Shown here: positions 27,978 through 36,678 of the stretch, one piece after another
Layout: every line of letters starts with the position of its first letter
Position numbering within the stretch: the first letter of the stretch is position 1
Source: Paenibacillus xylanexedens
GTDB taxonomy: Bacteria; Bacillota; Bacilli; Paenibacillales; Paenibacillaceae
Length of the DNA: 64,000 bases
Direction: 5' to 3'
Assembly: GCF_007680605.1 (NCBI RefSeq)
Contig: NZ_VEIO01000001.1
Coordinates: forward strand, 2,609,276-2,673,275
Notes under the pieces: model-generated
Seen by the model: only the letters and a program-made list of their open reading frames with translations
What the model was told of the DNA's origin: nothing
Database searches by the model: none
Made by a program: the position numbers and the translations under genes

Positions 27978-28271
27978 CTATTGCTCATTCTTTTTGTTCA
28001 AAGCTTCATATAAAATCGCCAAGTTCCGCTCAAGCGCGCTAACCATCTGCTTACCTGTACCTTCTGGAAGGAGTCCCGCACGGACAGCAAAATCAACTTC
28101 CTTGGAGAACCCATACATCTGTGTATCCAATACTTCCTCATAGAGAGGGCAGTAGCGGGTAGCCAGATTCTCCATCTGTACTTCAATAAGCTTCTGTATT
28201 TTATCTGCATCTTCTTGTAGAAGATTGATTGCTTTCAGGTTCAGCTGGTCCTGCAGATCAGATGAAGTCAT
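27978..28271 (-). CDS. ylaN: YlaN family protein (DUF1507)
   Basis: A 97-residue protein with the family core LLQEDADKIQKLIEVQMENLATRYCPLYEEVLDTQMYGFSKEVDFAVR in order; the single Cys in RYCPLYEEVLD is conserved. YlaN is essential or nearly so in B. subtilis under iron limitation and in Staphylococcus binds iron and relieves Fur repression. The same role is likely here. Strong AGGGGGG ribosome site. A possible promoter TTGTAT-17-TAATAT lies on the minus strand about 50 bases upstream. Own terminator. Confidence 0.92.
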   Translation of the reverse strand: MTSSDLQDQLNLKAINLLQEDADKIQKLIEVQMENLATRYCPLYEEVLDTQMYGFSKEVDFAVRAGLLPEGTGKQMVSALERNLAILYEALNKKNEQ

Positions 28272-28447
28272 GCATCATTTCCCCCCTATGTCCCAAAATC
28301 GCGTAAAGACGTTCTACCTCTAATATTAGACGAAATGAAGAGCTAATACAAGAACCTGACCAAAATAACCGCACGAGTTGTGAGCTCTGTTACAGCCTTT
28401 TCTCCCTTTCTCTAATTCGCTCTAACGGACATTGCGTTCTGCTATGA

Positions 28448-28480
28448 TTAAAAACACCCCTGCCCGAAGACAGAGGTGTT
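28448..28480 (-). terminator. Terminator of the HPr-like gene
   Basis: AACACCTCTG pairs with CAGGGGTGTT (with G-U pairs), followed by TTTAA on the minus strand. Confidence 0.8.
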
Positions 28481-28491
28481 CTTAAATGATG

Positions 28492-28737
28492 TTATTCAGA
28501 TGCGATGTTTACATTCAGGCCATGCTTTGCAAATACTTCTGACATCGCTGCCTTCGCTTCATCTGCATCCGGGCCATGAACATGCAGTTCATAACTGTGC
28601 GTGCTGATCAGCGTTGTAAACAACCCAAGAATACTTTTTACGTCGATATACTTGTTCTCTGAATGAAGCACGATTGAAGAAGTAAACTTGCCTGCTGTTT
28701 GAGCAATTTCCACTACAGCCGCGTTATTACTCGACAT
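28492..28737 (-). CDS. HPr-like protein lacking the phosphocarrier histidine
   Basis: An 81-residue HPr-fold protein. Aligned without gaps to Bacillus HPr, residue 4 (Asn) falls at the position of active-site His15, QTAGKF matches the QTASKY helix, and DVKSILGL (Ser35) matches the NLKSIMGV loop with regulatory Ser46. The first beta strand of HPr is absent. An in-frame TGA lies 18 bases upstream of the ATG, and GGAGGG precedes it, so the short N-terminus is real unless a frameshift is present. It therefore cannot pass phosphate from EI to EII by the usual His, but could still be a substrate of HPr kinase, like Crh. Monocistronic, between ylaN and an M29 aminopeptidase gene, far from the PTS genes at 46-50 kb. 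Confidence 0.85.
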   Translation of the reverse strand: MSSNNAAVVEIAQTAGKFTSSIVLHSENKYIDVKSILGLFTTLISTHSYELHVHGPDADEAKAAMSEVFAKHGLNVNIASE

Positions 28738-28833
28738 AGGAATCCCTCCGTCTTTTCACTTTTGGTATCATCTATTAATTACCACTACATGATACCGTGA
28801 ATCCGCTTTCCTAGCAACTGCAAAATACAGTTC

Positions 28834-29949
28834 CTATTTCAACTGGTCCGGATTCAAACATTCCAGCTCAGGAATGACAAAGATGCCGTCTTTACGAATC
28901 AGCACATCATCGAAATAGATTTCGCCGCCGCCGTAGTCTGGACGCTGAATCAATACGAGATCCCAGTGAATGGATGAACGGTTTCCGTTATCTGTTTCTT
29001 CATATGCCTGACCTGGCGTAAAGTGCAGGCTACCTGCAATTTTTTCATCAAACAAAATATCTTTCATCGGATGCAGAATGTGCGGGTTGAAACCAATCGC
29101 AAACTCACCGATATGACGCGCACCTTCATCCGAGTCCAGAATTTCATTCAGGCGTTTCGTATCATTGCTGGATGCTTCTACGATTTTACCGTCTTTGAAT
29201 GTAAACTTGATATTCTCAAACGTAATTCCGTTATACAGCGTCGGTGTATTATAACTAATTGTTCCATTAACGGAATTGCGTACGGGTGCGCTGTATACTT
29301 CACCATCCGGAATATTTTTTTGCCCGGAACACTTCTCTGCACCGATATCTTTGATGGAGAAGCTCAGATCCGTACCTGGTCCCGTAATGCGTACTTTATC
29401 TGTGCGTTTCATGAGACTCGCGAGTGAGTCTTGCGCTTTGTCCATTTTCGCATAATCCAGGTTACATACGTCAAAATAGAAGTCTTCAAATGCTTCCGTG
29501 CTGGTGTTCGCGAGTTGCGCCATGCTTGCGTTAGGGTAACGAAGCACCACCCATTTTGTATGCTTGACACGCTGTTCGCTATGTACCGGATGGGAATACA
29601 GGGAGTTGTACAGTTTCATTTTTTCTTCCGGCACATCGGACAGATCATTCACGTTCTCCCCCGCACGGATGCCGATATAACAATCCATTTGTTTCATACG
29701 GTTCAGATCAATCTCTGCCCACGTTTTCATCATCTCTTCCGTAGCATTGCGCAGCATCACACGCTGAACGGTTCGATCCGTCAACTGTACAAAAACGTTA
29801 CCGCCTTTTTTGCCCACTTCTTCAATAATGGCATTGATCAAATCACGTTCTGATCCAATCATCTCAACCAATACATTTTCGCCAGGCTGTACATCAACAG
29901 AATAACCTACCAGGTTCGCTGCAAGCTTCTGAATTCTAGGGTCCTTCAT
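28834..29949 (-). CDS. M29 family aminopeptidase (AmpS/PepS type)
   Basis: A 371-residue metallo-aminopeptidase of the thermophilic M29 family (cytosolic, Co/Zn/Mn dependent). It begins MKDPRIQKLAANLVGYSVDVQPGENVLVE, and shows YCIGIRAGENVNDLSD-like, TDLSFSIKD, PDGEVYSAP (metal-ligand Glu), EFAIGFNP, a family His in the SSIHWDLV segment and FDDVLIRKDG. Slightly shorter than the roughly 410 residues of AmpS. The ATG at 29949 is chosen because AGGAGG is nine bases upstream; nine extra codons of open frame precede it. Confidence 0.9.
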   Translation of the reverse strand: MKDPRIQKLAANLVGYSVDVQPGENVLVEMIGSERDLINAIIEEVGKKGGNVFVQLTDRTVQRVMLRNATEEMMKTWAEIDLNRMKQMDCYIGIRAGENVNDLSDVPEEKMKLYNSLYSHPVHSEQRVKHTKWVVLRYPNASMAQLANTSTEAFEDFYFDVCNLDYAKMDKAQDSLASLMKRTDKVRITGPGTDLSFSIKDIGAEKCSGQKNIPDGEVYSAPVRNSVNGTISYNTPTLYNGITFENIKFTFKDGKIVEASSNDTKRLNEILDSDEGARHIGEFAIGFNPHILHPMKDILFDEKIAGSLHFTPGQAYEETDNGNRSSIHWDLVLIQRPDYGGGEIYFDDVLIRKDGIFVIPELECLNPDQLK

Positions 29950-30058
29950 TCGATAAATCCTCCTGTCATCTGCCATTCAATGAATTGAACAACGGTAAAT
30001 TACGTTACTATTGTAGCACGCACCAGACATCCCGTCAGCAGGCAGTCACAGGTTTTAT

Positions 30059-30916
30059 TTATTGATATGATTTAAAGTTCACATCGGTTACCAGTGCTTC
30101 TACATTACTTCGGCTACTGTTATCCGTGTATTTCACCTGACTCTCAGAGGAAAGGCGCATCGGTAAGCTGGTTTTGCGATCGACCGTCAGATGATAGACG
30201 GTATGCACCTCAGCCTTTTGAATCAACTTCTGCATCGTGTCCTCGCCCTGCTGCCATACCTTTTGCAATTCCTGCTCAAGTTTCTGCTTACTCGCACCTT
30301 TCACTTGACTCGCCTTGTGCATGTACTCTGCCCGAATGGAATTCATCTCATCTGTCAGTTGGTCTGTAGCCCAGGTTTTGGCGTCCTCTGGCGCAAGCTC
30401 TATCCGCAATATACGTGTTTGGCGGCCTGAGCCATATTCGGATTGAATTGTTTTTTTCATACTATCGATCTTTTCTAATTGCGCAATGGGGTTAAAACGG
30501 GATAAGGAGCCACGTAATGGTTCATGCTGCGCCGTTAAAGCATTCCATTGTCCTTTTTTACGTTGGAAAGAGGCACTGAATCCGCTCGGTTGACCATTAT
30601 TTTTCACCGCATTCAAACTTATTCCTGAATCCGCCGCAGTCACTGCGCCTGGTAATCGGGTCTGCAACGTCAGCCGGTCATGGTCTTCCAGCTTGCCTTC
30701 AAATTTAAATTGATTTTCAAACATTCCACTGTTTTCTCGTCTCAATCCAGCCTGTCCTTCAAACGTCAACGTCTCTTTCCCGGCTATGCCGGATAATGCC
30801 AGAGAAAATATTTCTTCCGGCGTCCGATCATGCTGGAGCATCCCGCACCCCGAAACAACGGCTAGCACAAGGCAAAGGGTTAGCGATAAAGAAAACGTAG
30901 ACTGGCGGTTCAACAT
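30059..30916 (-). CDS. Predicted lipoprotein, unknown function
   Basis: A 285-residue secreted protein. Signal peptide residues 1-23 end in the lipobox VSGC with Cys24 as lipidation site. The mature part (TPEEIFSLALSGIAGKETLTFEGQAGLRRE) is a beta-rich region followed by a helical Gln/Lys stretch (about 195-235) and a closing VYHLTVDRKTSLPMRLSSES segment. This layout recalls LolA/LppX-like or DUF6612-type lipoproteins that bind or transfer lipid, but I cannot assign it firmly. AAAGGTGG precedes the ATG. Confidence 0.75.
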   Translation of the reverse strand: MLNRQSTFSLSLTLCLVLAVVSGCGMLQHDRTPEEIFSLALSGIAGKETLTFEGQAGLRRENSGMFENQFKFEGKLEDHDRLTLQTRLPGAVTAADSGISLNAVKNNGQPSGFSASFQRKKGQWNALTAQHEPLRGSLSRFNPIAQLEKIDSMKKTIQSEYGSGRQTRILRIELAPEDAKTWATDQLTDEMNSIRAEYMHKASQVKGASKQKLEQELQKVWQQGEDTMQKLIQKAEVHTVYHLTVDRKTSLPMRLSSESQVKYTDNSSRSNVEALVTDVNFKSYQ

Positions 30917-31029
30917 GTCTATTCCACCTTTCAGTCATTTTCTCCATAGATTGCCCTCACAATAAGTGCTTATACTTTCTTACTATGCGACCAGACGAAC
31001 CACACGGACTTTCATCCACATACCCGTTC

Positions 31030-31071
31030 AAAAAAAAAGAGAGAAACGACTCCGCAACCGGAATGTCTCTC
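31030..31071 (-). terminator. Terminator of the GGDEF gene
   Basis: GAGAGA starts right after the TGA, pairs with TCTCTC, and is followed by a run of nine T on the minus strand. The stem interior is irregular. Confidence 0.8.
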
Positions 31072-33063
31072 TCATCGTATACCTTCCTGTTCCTCTATGA
31101 CAATTCGATTCCGGCCCCCGTTCTTTGCACTGTACAGCGCCATATCTGCACGGTAAAACAGGGACTCTACACTTACTTTCTCATCCATCCAGTTCCATTC
31201 AGCAATGCCACTTGACACCGTAACAGACGGCCTCGTCTCGGCCTCAACTCGGGTACGGATTCGTTCCGCATACACAAGCGCTTGTTGAATTCCGATCTGA
31301 GGCATGTAGATAGCCAGCTCTTCACCGCCCCACCTTGCGCAAATATCCTCGGCCCGAACCGAACTTGTAACAATGTCACTGACTTGTTTTAATACTTGAT
31401 CTCCGGTTTGATGACCAAAGGTATCATTCACCTGTTTGAACTGATCGATATCAACGACAACCAATGAGCCGCAGTAATCATGAGCCTGACGTTCGTGAAT
31501 AATATTATCCAGGTAATGCCTTACATACAGTCCGGTCAACATGTCCAGATTAGCCAACCGGCGCACCTCGGCATGCAAGGTGGCATTGGTTAGAGCAAGA
31601 CCAAGATGAATCGATAACATTTGTAGCAACCTGTAGTTCTCATAGGAAAAAAAATGCTCCCGCACATGGGCAAGCAGAATAGCACTCTTCACCTGTCCAT
31701 CTACTCGAATTGGTGTTGCAATCAGAGACATCGCGCCTGTTAATTCCATGAAACTGGAAGTTACCTTATCAAACTGCGTATAGTCAGATATGATTAATGG
31801 CTCTTCAGTCTGATACATGTAACCCGCAATGCCAGAATCCGCAGGATACGTTCTATTCCGAATCTCTTTTACATTGGTCGCCATCACCTCAAACCTGTTC
31901 GTACTGTCGTTTAATTGCAAAATGCAACAATAGTCGGCCTGAAAGATGTTTTTAAATTCTTGCTCGGAAAACTGATAGATTTCCATCAATTGCAAGCTTT
32001 TGTTTAGACGCTGAGTCAGATCATTGATTACACGAAGTTCCTGAATCAACATATGGGATTGCTCATGGAGTTTTGCATTTTCGAAAGCTGTCCCTGCTGT
32101 ATCCGCCATCATCGCAATCAGTTGCAGATCGGAGTCTTCCATCAATTCCTCGTTCATTTCGATATGAAATACTCCGTATATGCCCTGCTTGCCTTTGAGC
32201 GGCAACCCCACCTCAATGATTCGTTTGTCCAACTCGTCAGCCCGGGAGACAATCAGCCTGCCCTCCATAAATGAGCGAACACAGATATCTTCTCCACGCT
32301 CCTGAATAAGAAGTGGCTTGATACGAGGATTAAAGCTTCTCTGGTCCTGAGACATATAGAGCATAATGTGTGTGGAAGGATAGAGGTAGTCCATACTGAC
32401 AAATACTTCGTCCAATATTGCCCCGACATCCATCTTGTCATGCATACGCTGTACGATCTGAAAAAGAATGGATCTTCGGTGTTCCTCCCGAGCTGTTTGT
32501 TCATGTGAGTGCAACAAGTCCGTCATAAATATGTATTCAAATCTTCGGTAAAAGCAGGTGCGATAATGCAATGCCTCAGATCGAACCACAGCTTCTGACG
32601 TTTCGGACCGGTGGGATTCAAAGACCAGCGCAACAAACACAGCAAATATATCTTTATTGATTCTTGAAAACAGCGGCTCAGCAATCAGCAGATACTCCCC
32701 ATGTTTACTAATTCCGTGTCTAGATAACGTCTGTTCCTTCTCAGCACACTCCAAAACCATCGAACGTACATTGATATCCGAATCGGTAATCTGGCCGGAG
32801 TCCTCTCCTATGCACTCTCCTTCCATATTCCAAACACTGTATGCAGCAATTGGCCCACCAGGCACAGAATCTTTCTGGCTTGTCCAATCCTTGAAGGCTT
32901 GTCCTAACAAACTGCTTAAATATGAGAAGTCAAAAGGTGTGATATCCATTTTTTGCATCCACAACGCATGGTCATCATGAGATGGAAGCACAGTAAACGA
33001 TGTGGAATCGCCCGCGCTTCGCAACTTCAGACTGGCAGGTAAACTTCTTAGATGTTCCAACAT
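31072..33063 (-). CDS. GAF-GAF-GGDEF diguanylate cyclase
   Basis: A 663-residue cytosolic signalling protein. An N-terminal region of about 190 residues without clear family is followed by two GAF-like sensory domains (about 190-340 and 355-500) and a C-terminal GGDEF domain (about 505-660). The domain starts NLDMLTGLYVRHYLD and has VVVDIDQFKQVNDTFGHQTGD and the signature RWGGEELAIYMP: GGEEL rather than GGDEF, a variant found in active enzymes. The inhibitory I-site RxxD is present as RAED, five residues before the signature. The output should be c-di-GMP. The ATG at 33063 follows AAAGGAG; 19 upstream open codons are not needed. Transcribed alone. Confidence 0.88.
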   Translation of the reverse strand: MLEHLRSLPASLKLRSAGDSTSFTVLPSHDDHALWMQKMDITPFDFSYLSSLLGQAFKDWTSQKDSVPGGPIAAYSVWNMEGECIGEDSGQITDSDINVRSMVLECAEKEQTLSRHGISKHGEYLLIAEPLFSRINKDIFAVFVALVFESHRSETSEAVVRSEALHYRTCFYRRFEYIFMTDLLHSHEQTAREEHRRSILFQIVQRMHDKMDVGAILDEVFVSMDYLYPSTHIMLYMSQDQRSFNPRIKPLLIQERGEDICVRSFMEGRLIVSRADELDKRIIEVGLPLKGKQGIYGVFHIEMNEELMEDSDLQLIAMMADTAGTAFENAKLHEQSHMLIQELRVINDLTQRLNKSLQLMEIYQFSEQEFKNIFQADYCCILQLNDSTNRFEVMATNVKEIRNRTYPADSGIAGYMYQTEEPLIISDYTQFDKVTSSFMELTGAMSLIATPIRVDGQVKSAILLAHVREHFFSYENYRLLQMLSIHLGLALTNATLHAEVRRLANLDMLTGLYVRHYLDNIIHERQAHDYCGSLVVVDIDQFKQVNDTFGHQTGDQVLKQVSDIVTSSVRAEDICARWGGEELAIYMPQIGIQQALVYAERIRTRVEAETRPSVTVSSGIAEWNWMDEKVSVESLFYRADMALYSAKNGGRNRIVIEEQEGIR

Positions 33064-33301
33064 GTCAGGCGCTCCTTTGCACCGTTTTTGCATCCTGGGG
33101 GATGCATTAATCTGCATCAATTATCGCAAATCTGCAAAATATTAGCGAAACCTTGCTACATAAGATGGTTTAAAGTTAAGATACCATCTATTTTACTCTG
33201 TTTGAAGCTTTTTTGCACTCATATTTCAGAAAATTGTCCCATTATTTTAGGCCTAATGACCTATCGACAAATTTAGACGTTTTTCTGACTTTATGTATTG
33301 C

Positions 33302-33330
33302 TTGACTTTACTCCTTTCAGAATGTAGAAT
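33302..33330 (+). promoter_or_regulatory. Sigma-A promoter of rpsD
   Basis: TTGACT at 33302-33307, 17-base spacer, TAGAAT at 33325-33330. It lies about 200 bases before the rpsD start, so the transcript would have a leader of about 190 bases. Confidence 0.85.
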
Positions 33331-33336
33331 AAATTG

Positions 33337-33526
33337 TTGATGAAGACTACTAAAACGGTCTTTAAATTTGGGCATTACCGGTTGTGTCACCCTCATTCTT
33401 TTTGTTGCTTTCAGGACAGCGGCTGAACTTTCCTGATCGTTCTATGCGAGGCCAAGCCCGCATCAACAAATTGGAGCGCAAACAGAGCCCTATATGAACT
33501 TTAACTAAAAAGGAGCTACTTTAAAC
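33337..33526 (+). promoter_or_regulatory. Candidate rpsD leader RNA (S4 autoregulation)
   Basis: B. subtilis rpsD is repressed by S4 binding to its own leader. The 190-base leader here contains at least two small hairpins, AAGAC/GTCTT near 33349-33371 and ATGCG/CGCAT at 33444-33463, before the strong AAGGAG. Function as an S4 leader is inferred; I could not model the pseudoknot. Confidence 0.45.
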
Positions 33527-34126
33527 ATGGCACGTTACACTGGTCCTAAATTTAAATTGAGCCGTCGCCTCGGCATTTCCCTGAGCGGAACAGGCAAAGA
33601 ATTGAAACGCCCTTTCCCTCCAGGTCAGCACGGAGCTAACCAACGCAGAAAAATGAGCAACTACGGTATGCAGTTGCAAGAAAAACAAAAATTGCGCCAC
33701 ATGTACGGTTTGGGTGAAAAACAATTCCGCACATTGTTCTCCAAAGCGCAAAAAATGCAAGGTATTGCCGGTGAGAACTTCATGTTCTTGCTTGAGTGCC
33801 GCCTTGACAACCTCGTTTACCGTCTTGGCTTTGCTAACTCCCGCGCTGGAGCGCGTCAATTGGTAGCACACGGTCACGTAACTGTAAACGGCAAAAAAGT
33901 CGATATCGCTTCTTACCAAGTAAGCACTGGCGATGTAATCGGCTTGCGTGAAAGAAGCCGCGGCCTGACTTCCATTAAGGAAGCTTTGGAAAACCGTTCG
34001 CATCTTCCAGCATACGTTGAATACAACGATGCAGCTGTAGAAGGTAAATTCATCCGCTTGCCTGAGCGCGCTGAATTGTCCCAAGACATCGATGAAAAAC
34101 AAATCGTCGAGTTCTACAACCGTTAA
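33527..34126 (+). CDS. rpsD: 30S ribosomal protein S4
   Basis: A 199-residue S4 protein, primary 16S rRNA binder and 30S assembly nucleator. It starts [21 protein letters not shown], then RPFPPGQHG, and the S4 RNA-binding domain follows ([40 protein letters not shown]). No zinc-binding Cys quartet at the N-terminus, i.e. a Cys-minus S4. Monocistronic between its own promoter and terminator, as in B. subtilis, where rpsD is outside the alpha operon. Confidence 0.98.
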   Translation: MARYTGPKFKLSRRLGISLSGTGKELKRPFPPGQHGANQRRKMSNYGMQLQEKQKLRHMYGLGEKQFRTLFSKAQKMQGIAGENFMFLLECRLDNLVYRLGFANSRAGARQLVAHGHVTVNGKKVDIASYQVSTGDVIGLRERSRGLTSIKEALENRSHLPAYVEYNDAAVEGKFIRLPERAELSQDIDEKQIVEFYNR

Positions 34127-34147
34127 TCGTTGCATCACAACAAAAAA

Positions 34148-34190
34148 AGCAACTGTTCGAGTTTTTCTCGGCAGTTGTTTTTTTTGTTTT
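34148..34190 (+). terminator. Terminator of rpsD
   Basis: AACTGTTCGAG pairs with CTCGGCAGTT across TTTTT, followed by a T-rich run. Confidence 0.9.
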
Positions 34191-34325
34191 TGTTTTCCCC
34201 TCCCCAAGCACTCTTCATTACTGGCCTCTACATAACGATAATATGATTATCTTCCTTTTTTGGAGAAAAACCATCGGCATAAAGAATCACGCATAAGTAG
34301 AAAGACAACTTAAGGGGGGCTACAC

Positions 34326-36431
34326 ATGACATTTTTTCGAAATACCAAGCTTGCAGTAAAGCTAGGATTACTGCTCGGATTAGTGCTCCTCTGTTCGATC
34401 GGCGCATTAATTGCCTTTAACACCAAAGCCGTATATGACAAAAGTCTACAATATGGTGAAGCAGTAGCGGAACGCTCAGCTAGTGCAGCGACAAGCGAAT
34501 TCATGACTGACATCAACCAGGTAAAAAATACGCTCGACAGTTTGAGTACCACCCTGCTGGACGCTTCAAAAAATGGGACGTTAACCCGTCAGGATATCGT
34601 AAGGCTTCTGGAAGAATACTTGAAGAAGGACGAAAAGGTTTTTGGTTTTTATACCGGATGGGAGCCCAATGCCTTTGACGGCAAGGATGCCGAACATGTG
34701 AGTAAGGATAAGTATGATGATGAAACAGGCCGTTTTATCCCTTACGTTATCCGGGATGGAAGCTCCTTGCATTTTGAACCGCTGACTACTTATGAGGGAA
34801 ACAGTGAAACCAGTAAATACTATCAACAGCCGAAGGCGACCAAGACCATTTATTGGTCCGAGCCCACTACGTACAAGGTCGCCGGTAAAGAGACCTTGCT
34901 CGTGTCCATCGTTCTGCCCTTGCTTGACGAAAACAACGCCTTCCTTGGCATCGTTGGCGCCGATTTTACGATTGAAGGTTTCCAGCAAAATATTGCATCA
35001 CTGAATCCCGATCAAGGCTATGCCATGCTGATCACAAGTGAAGGACACATCGCTGCGCACGGTTCAAGACCAGAACTGACCAAAGAGAATGCAGAGTTCT
35101 CTGCCAATACCCAAACACTTATTCACCGCATCCAGTCGAATGATACCAGGTTCTACACTACGGTTGACGATGGCAAGCCAGAATTATTTATTGCCGAACC
35201 CGCCAAGCTTCAAGGCTCCGATTCTAGCTGGCATCTAGTATCTGCATTACCCAAAAGCGTGATACTCCAGCCTTTTTACGATAGCTTAAAATGGTCTGTA
35301 CTCATTGCTATATTAGCGGTGCTGTTGCTCGCAGGAGTAGTCACGTTCACGATTATTTCCATTGTAAAACAGCTGAACAGAGTAAATGTTGTAGCCGGCC
35401 AGCTCGCCGAAGGCGATCTAACTCAGACATTACCTGTAAAATCGAAGGATGAATTCGGAGTCATGGCCGCTCACATGAATGACATGATGAATACATTGCG
35501 CCATACGATTTCTGTTATATCTGAACATGCCTTATCGGTAGGCTCGACTTCGCAACAATTAACCGCCGGTGCAGAGGATACGAGCAAAGCCGCCGAACGG
35601 ATGGCACTTACCGGAATGGAAGTGGCAAACAAGGCAGAGAAGCAAGTTCAGGAGTTACTTCATTCCTCCCGTTCGATGAACGAAATATCCACGGGCATCG
35701 GAAGAATAGCTGAAGCTGCTGCCGAAGTAAGTAGTACATCCAAATCAGTGACGGAACGAACTTCATACGGAACAGGCAAGATGCAGGAAGCTATCCATAT
35801 GGTGGAGAGTGCAAACACATCTGTCCAATTCTCCATGGCTGCACTGGAACAATTTAAACAGCGCTCGGAAGAGATTGGTCATATAACGGGTATGATTACC
35901 GAAGTAAGCCGCCAAACCAATCTTCTCGCCCTCAACGCTTCTATCGAGGCTTCGCGAGCGGGGGAACACGGACGTGGCTTTGGCGTTGTAGCTACCGAGA
36001 TTCGCAATTTGGCTGAGCAATCCAGACAATCGGCTGCCGACATTGCCACGTTGATCCAATCGGTTCAACAAGAGGTTCATGCTATCGTTGAAAATATGGA
36101 AAAAGGAAGCGCTGAGGTGACTCACATTGCCGATGTGATGAACGAGAGCGGTGAGCTATTCTCATCCATCTCATCACAGATCGCCGACGTGAATCAACAA
36201 ATTGCACAAGTCTCCACTATTGCCAAACAGATGTCAAATGAGTCGCAACAGGTCGATTCATCACTTGAGCAACTTAAGACGATTGGCCTCGAAACAGCAG
36301 CGCACGCAAGCCAGGTTGCATCAGCTTCGGAGAAACAACTTGCATCCATGGAGGAAATCACTGCCGCATCGGCTTCTTTGGCACACCTCACACAGGAACT
36401 GTTGGAACTCATCCAGCGTTTCAGAACTTAA
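34326..36431 (+). CDS. Methyl-accepting chemotaxis protein with dCache sensor
   Basis: A 701-residue chemoreceptor. Transmembrane helix 1 is at about residues 13-33, a periplasmic-type (extracytoplasmic) double-Cache sensor at about 40-315 ([53 protein letters not shown]), helix 2 at about 318-340, HAMP at about 341-395, and the MA signalling domain to the C-terminus with the tip [27 protein letters not shown]. The sensor layout is that of amino-acid or amine-binding receptors, but the ligand cannot be named. AAGGGGGG before the ATG. Orphan receptor with no adjacent che genes. Confidence 0.93.
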   Translation: MTFFRNTKLAVKLGLLLGLVLLCSIGALIAFNTKAVYDKSLQYGEAVAERSASAATSEFMTDINQVKNTLDSLSTTLLDASKNGTLTRQDIVRLLEEYLKKDEKVFGFYTGWEPNAFDGKDAEHVSKDKYDDETGRFIPYVIRDGSSLHFEPLTTYEGNSETSKYYQQPKATKTIYWSEPTTYKVAGKETLLVSIVLPLLDENNAFLGIVGADFTIEGFQQNIASLNPDQGYAMLITSEGHIAAHGSRPELTKENAEFSANTQTLIHRIQSNDTRFYTTVDDGKPELFIAEPAKLQGSDSSWHLVSALPKSVILQPFYDSLKWSVLIAILAVLLLAGVVTFTIISIVKQLNRVNVVAGQLAEGDLTQTLPVKSKDEFGVMAAHMNDMMNTLRHTISVISEHALSVGSTSQQLTAGAEDTSKAAERMALTGMEVANKAEKQVQELLHSSRSMNEISTGIGRIAEAAAEVSSTSKSVTERTSYGTGKMQEAIHMVESANTSVQFSMAALEQFKQRSEEIGHITGMITEVSRQTNLLALNASIEASRAGEHGRGFGVVATEIRNLAEQSRQSAADIATLIQSVQQEVHAIVENMEKGSAEVTHIADVMNESGELFSSISSQIADVNQQIAQVSTIAKQMSNESQQVDSSLEQLKTIGLETAAHASQVASASEKQLASMEEITAASASLAHLTQELLELIQRFRT

Positions 36432-36483
36432 TGAGTATTAGATACTATATTTTTTTCAAACAATCTTTTTTTATATAGACCTT

Positions 36484-36520
36484 AAGGCTGGCCTGCTTAG
36501 ATGCAGTTCCAGCCTTTTTC
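36484..36520 (+). terminator. Terminator of the chemoreceptor gene
   Basis: AAGGCTGG pairs with CCAGCCTT across 17 bases, then TTTC. Confidence 0.85.
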
Positions 36521-36640
36521 CTTACTTTTGCAACTCATGAAATGTCGTCCGATATCACATGCTATATATCATAATCCATTCCAGATTGGCAAATTTCGAC
36601 CATTACTTGTATTTCTCAGGCATGCAAACGGGTCTTTTTA

Positions 36641-36649
36641 TGCTATAAT
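36641..36649 (+). promoter_or_regulatory. Extended -10 promoter of the PBP gene
   Basis: TGCTATAAT is an extended -10 (TGN before a perfect TATAAT), 30 bases before the ATG. No good -35 hexamer at 17 bases, as is common for extended -10 promoters. Confidence 0.65.
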
Positions 36650-36678
36650 TAGTGCTGTTAAAAGGAGGAAGACACTGA

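Larger units (their letters stand above)
33064..33526. other. Intergenic region with rpsD promoter and leader
   Basis: No gene. The right half (33302-33526) holds the rpsD promoter and leader RNA; the left half has no recognised element besides the divergent start region of the GGDEF gene. Confidence 0.7.

Noticed and set aside
33521..34207. Minus-strand open frame of 228 codons opposite rpsD
   Set aside because: rpsD is unambiguous with promoter, ribosome site and terminator. The antisense frame has no start site and a biased Phe/Val/Gln composition.
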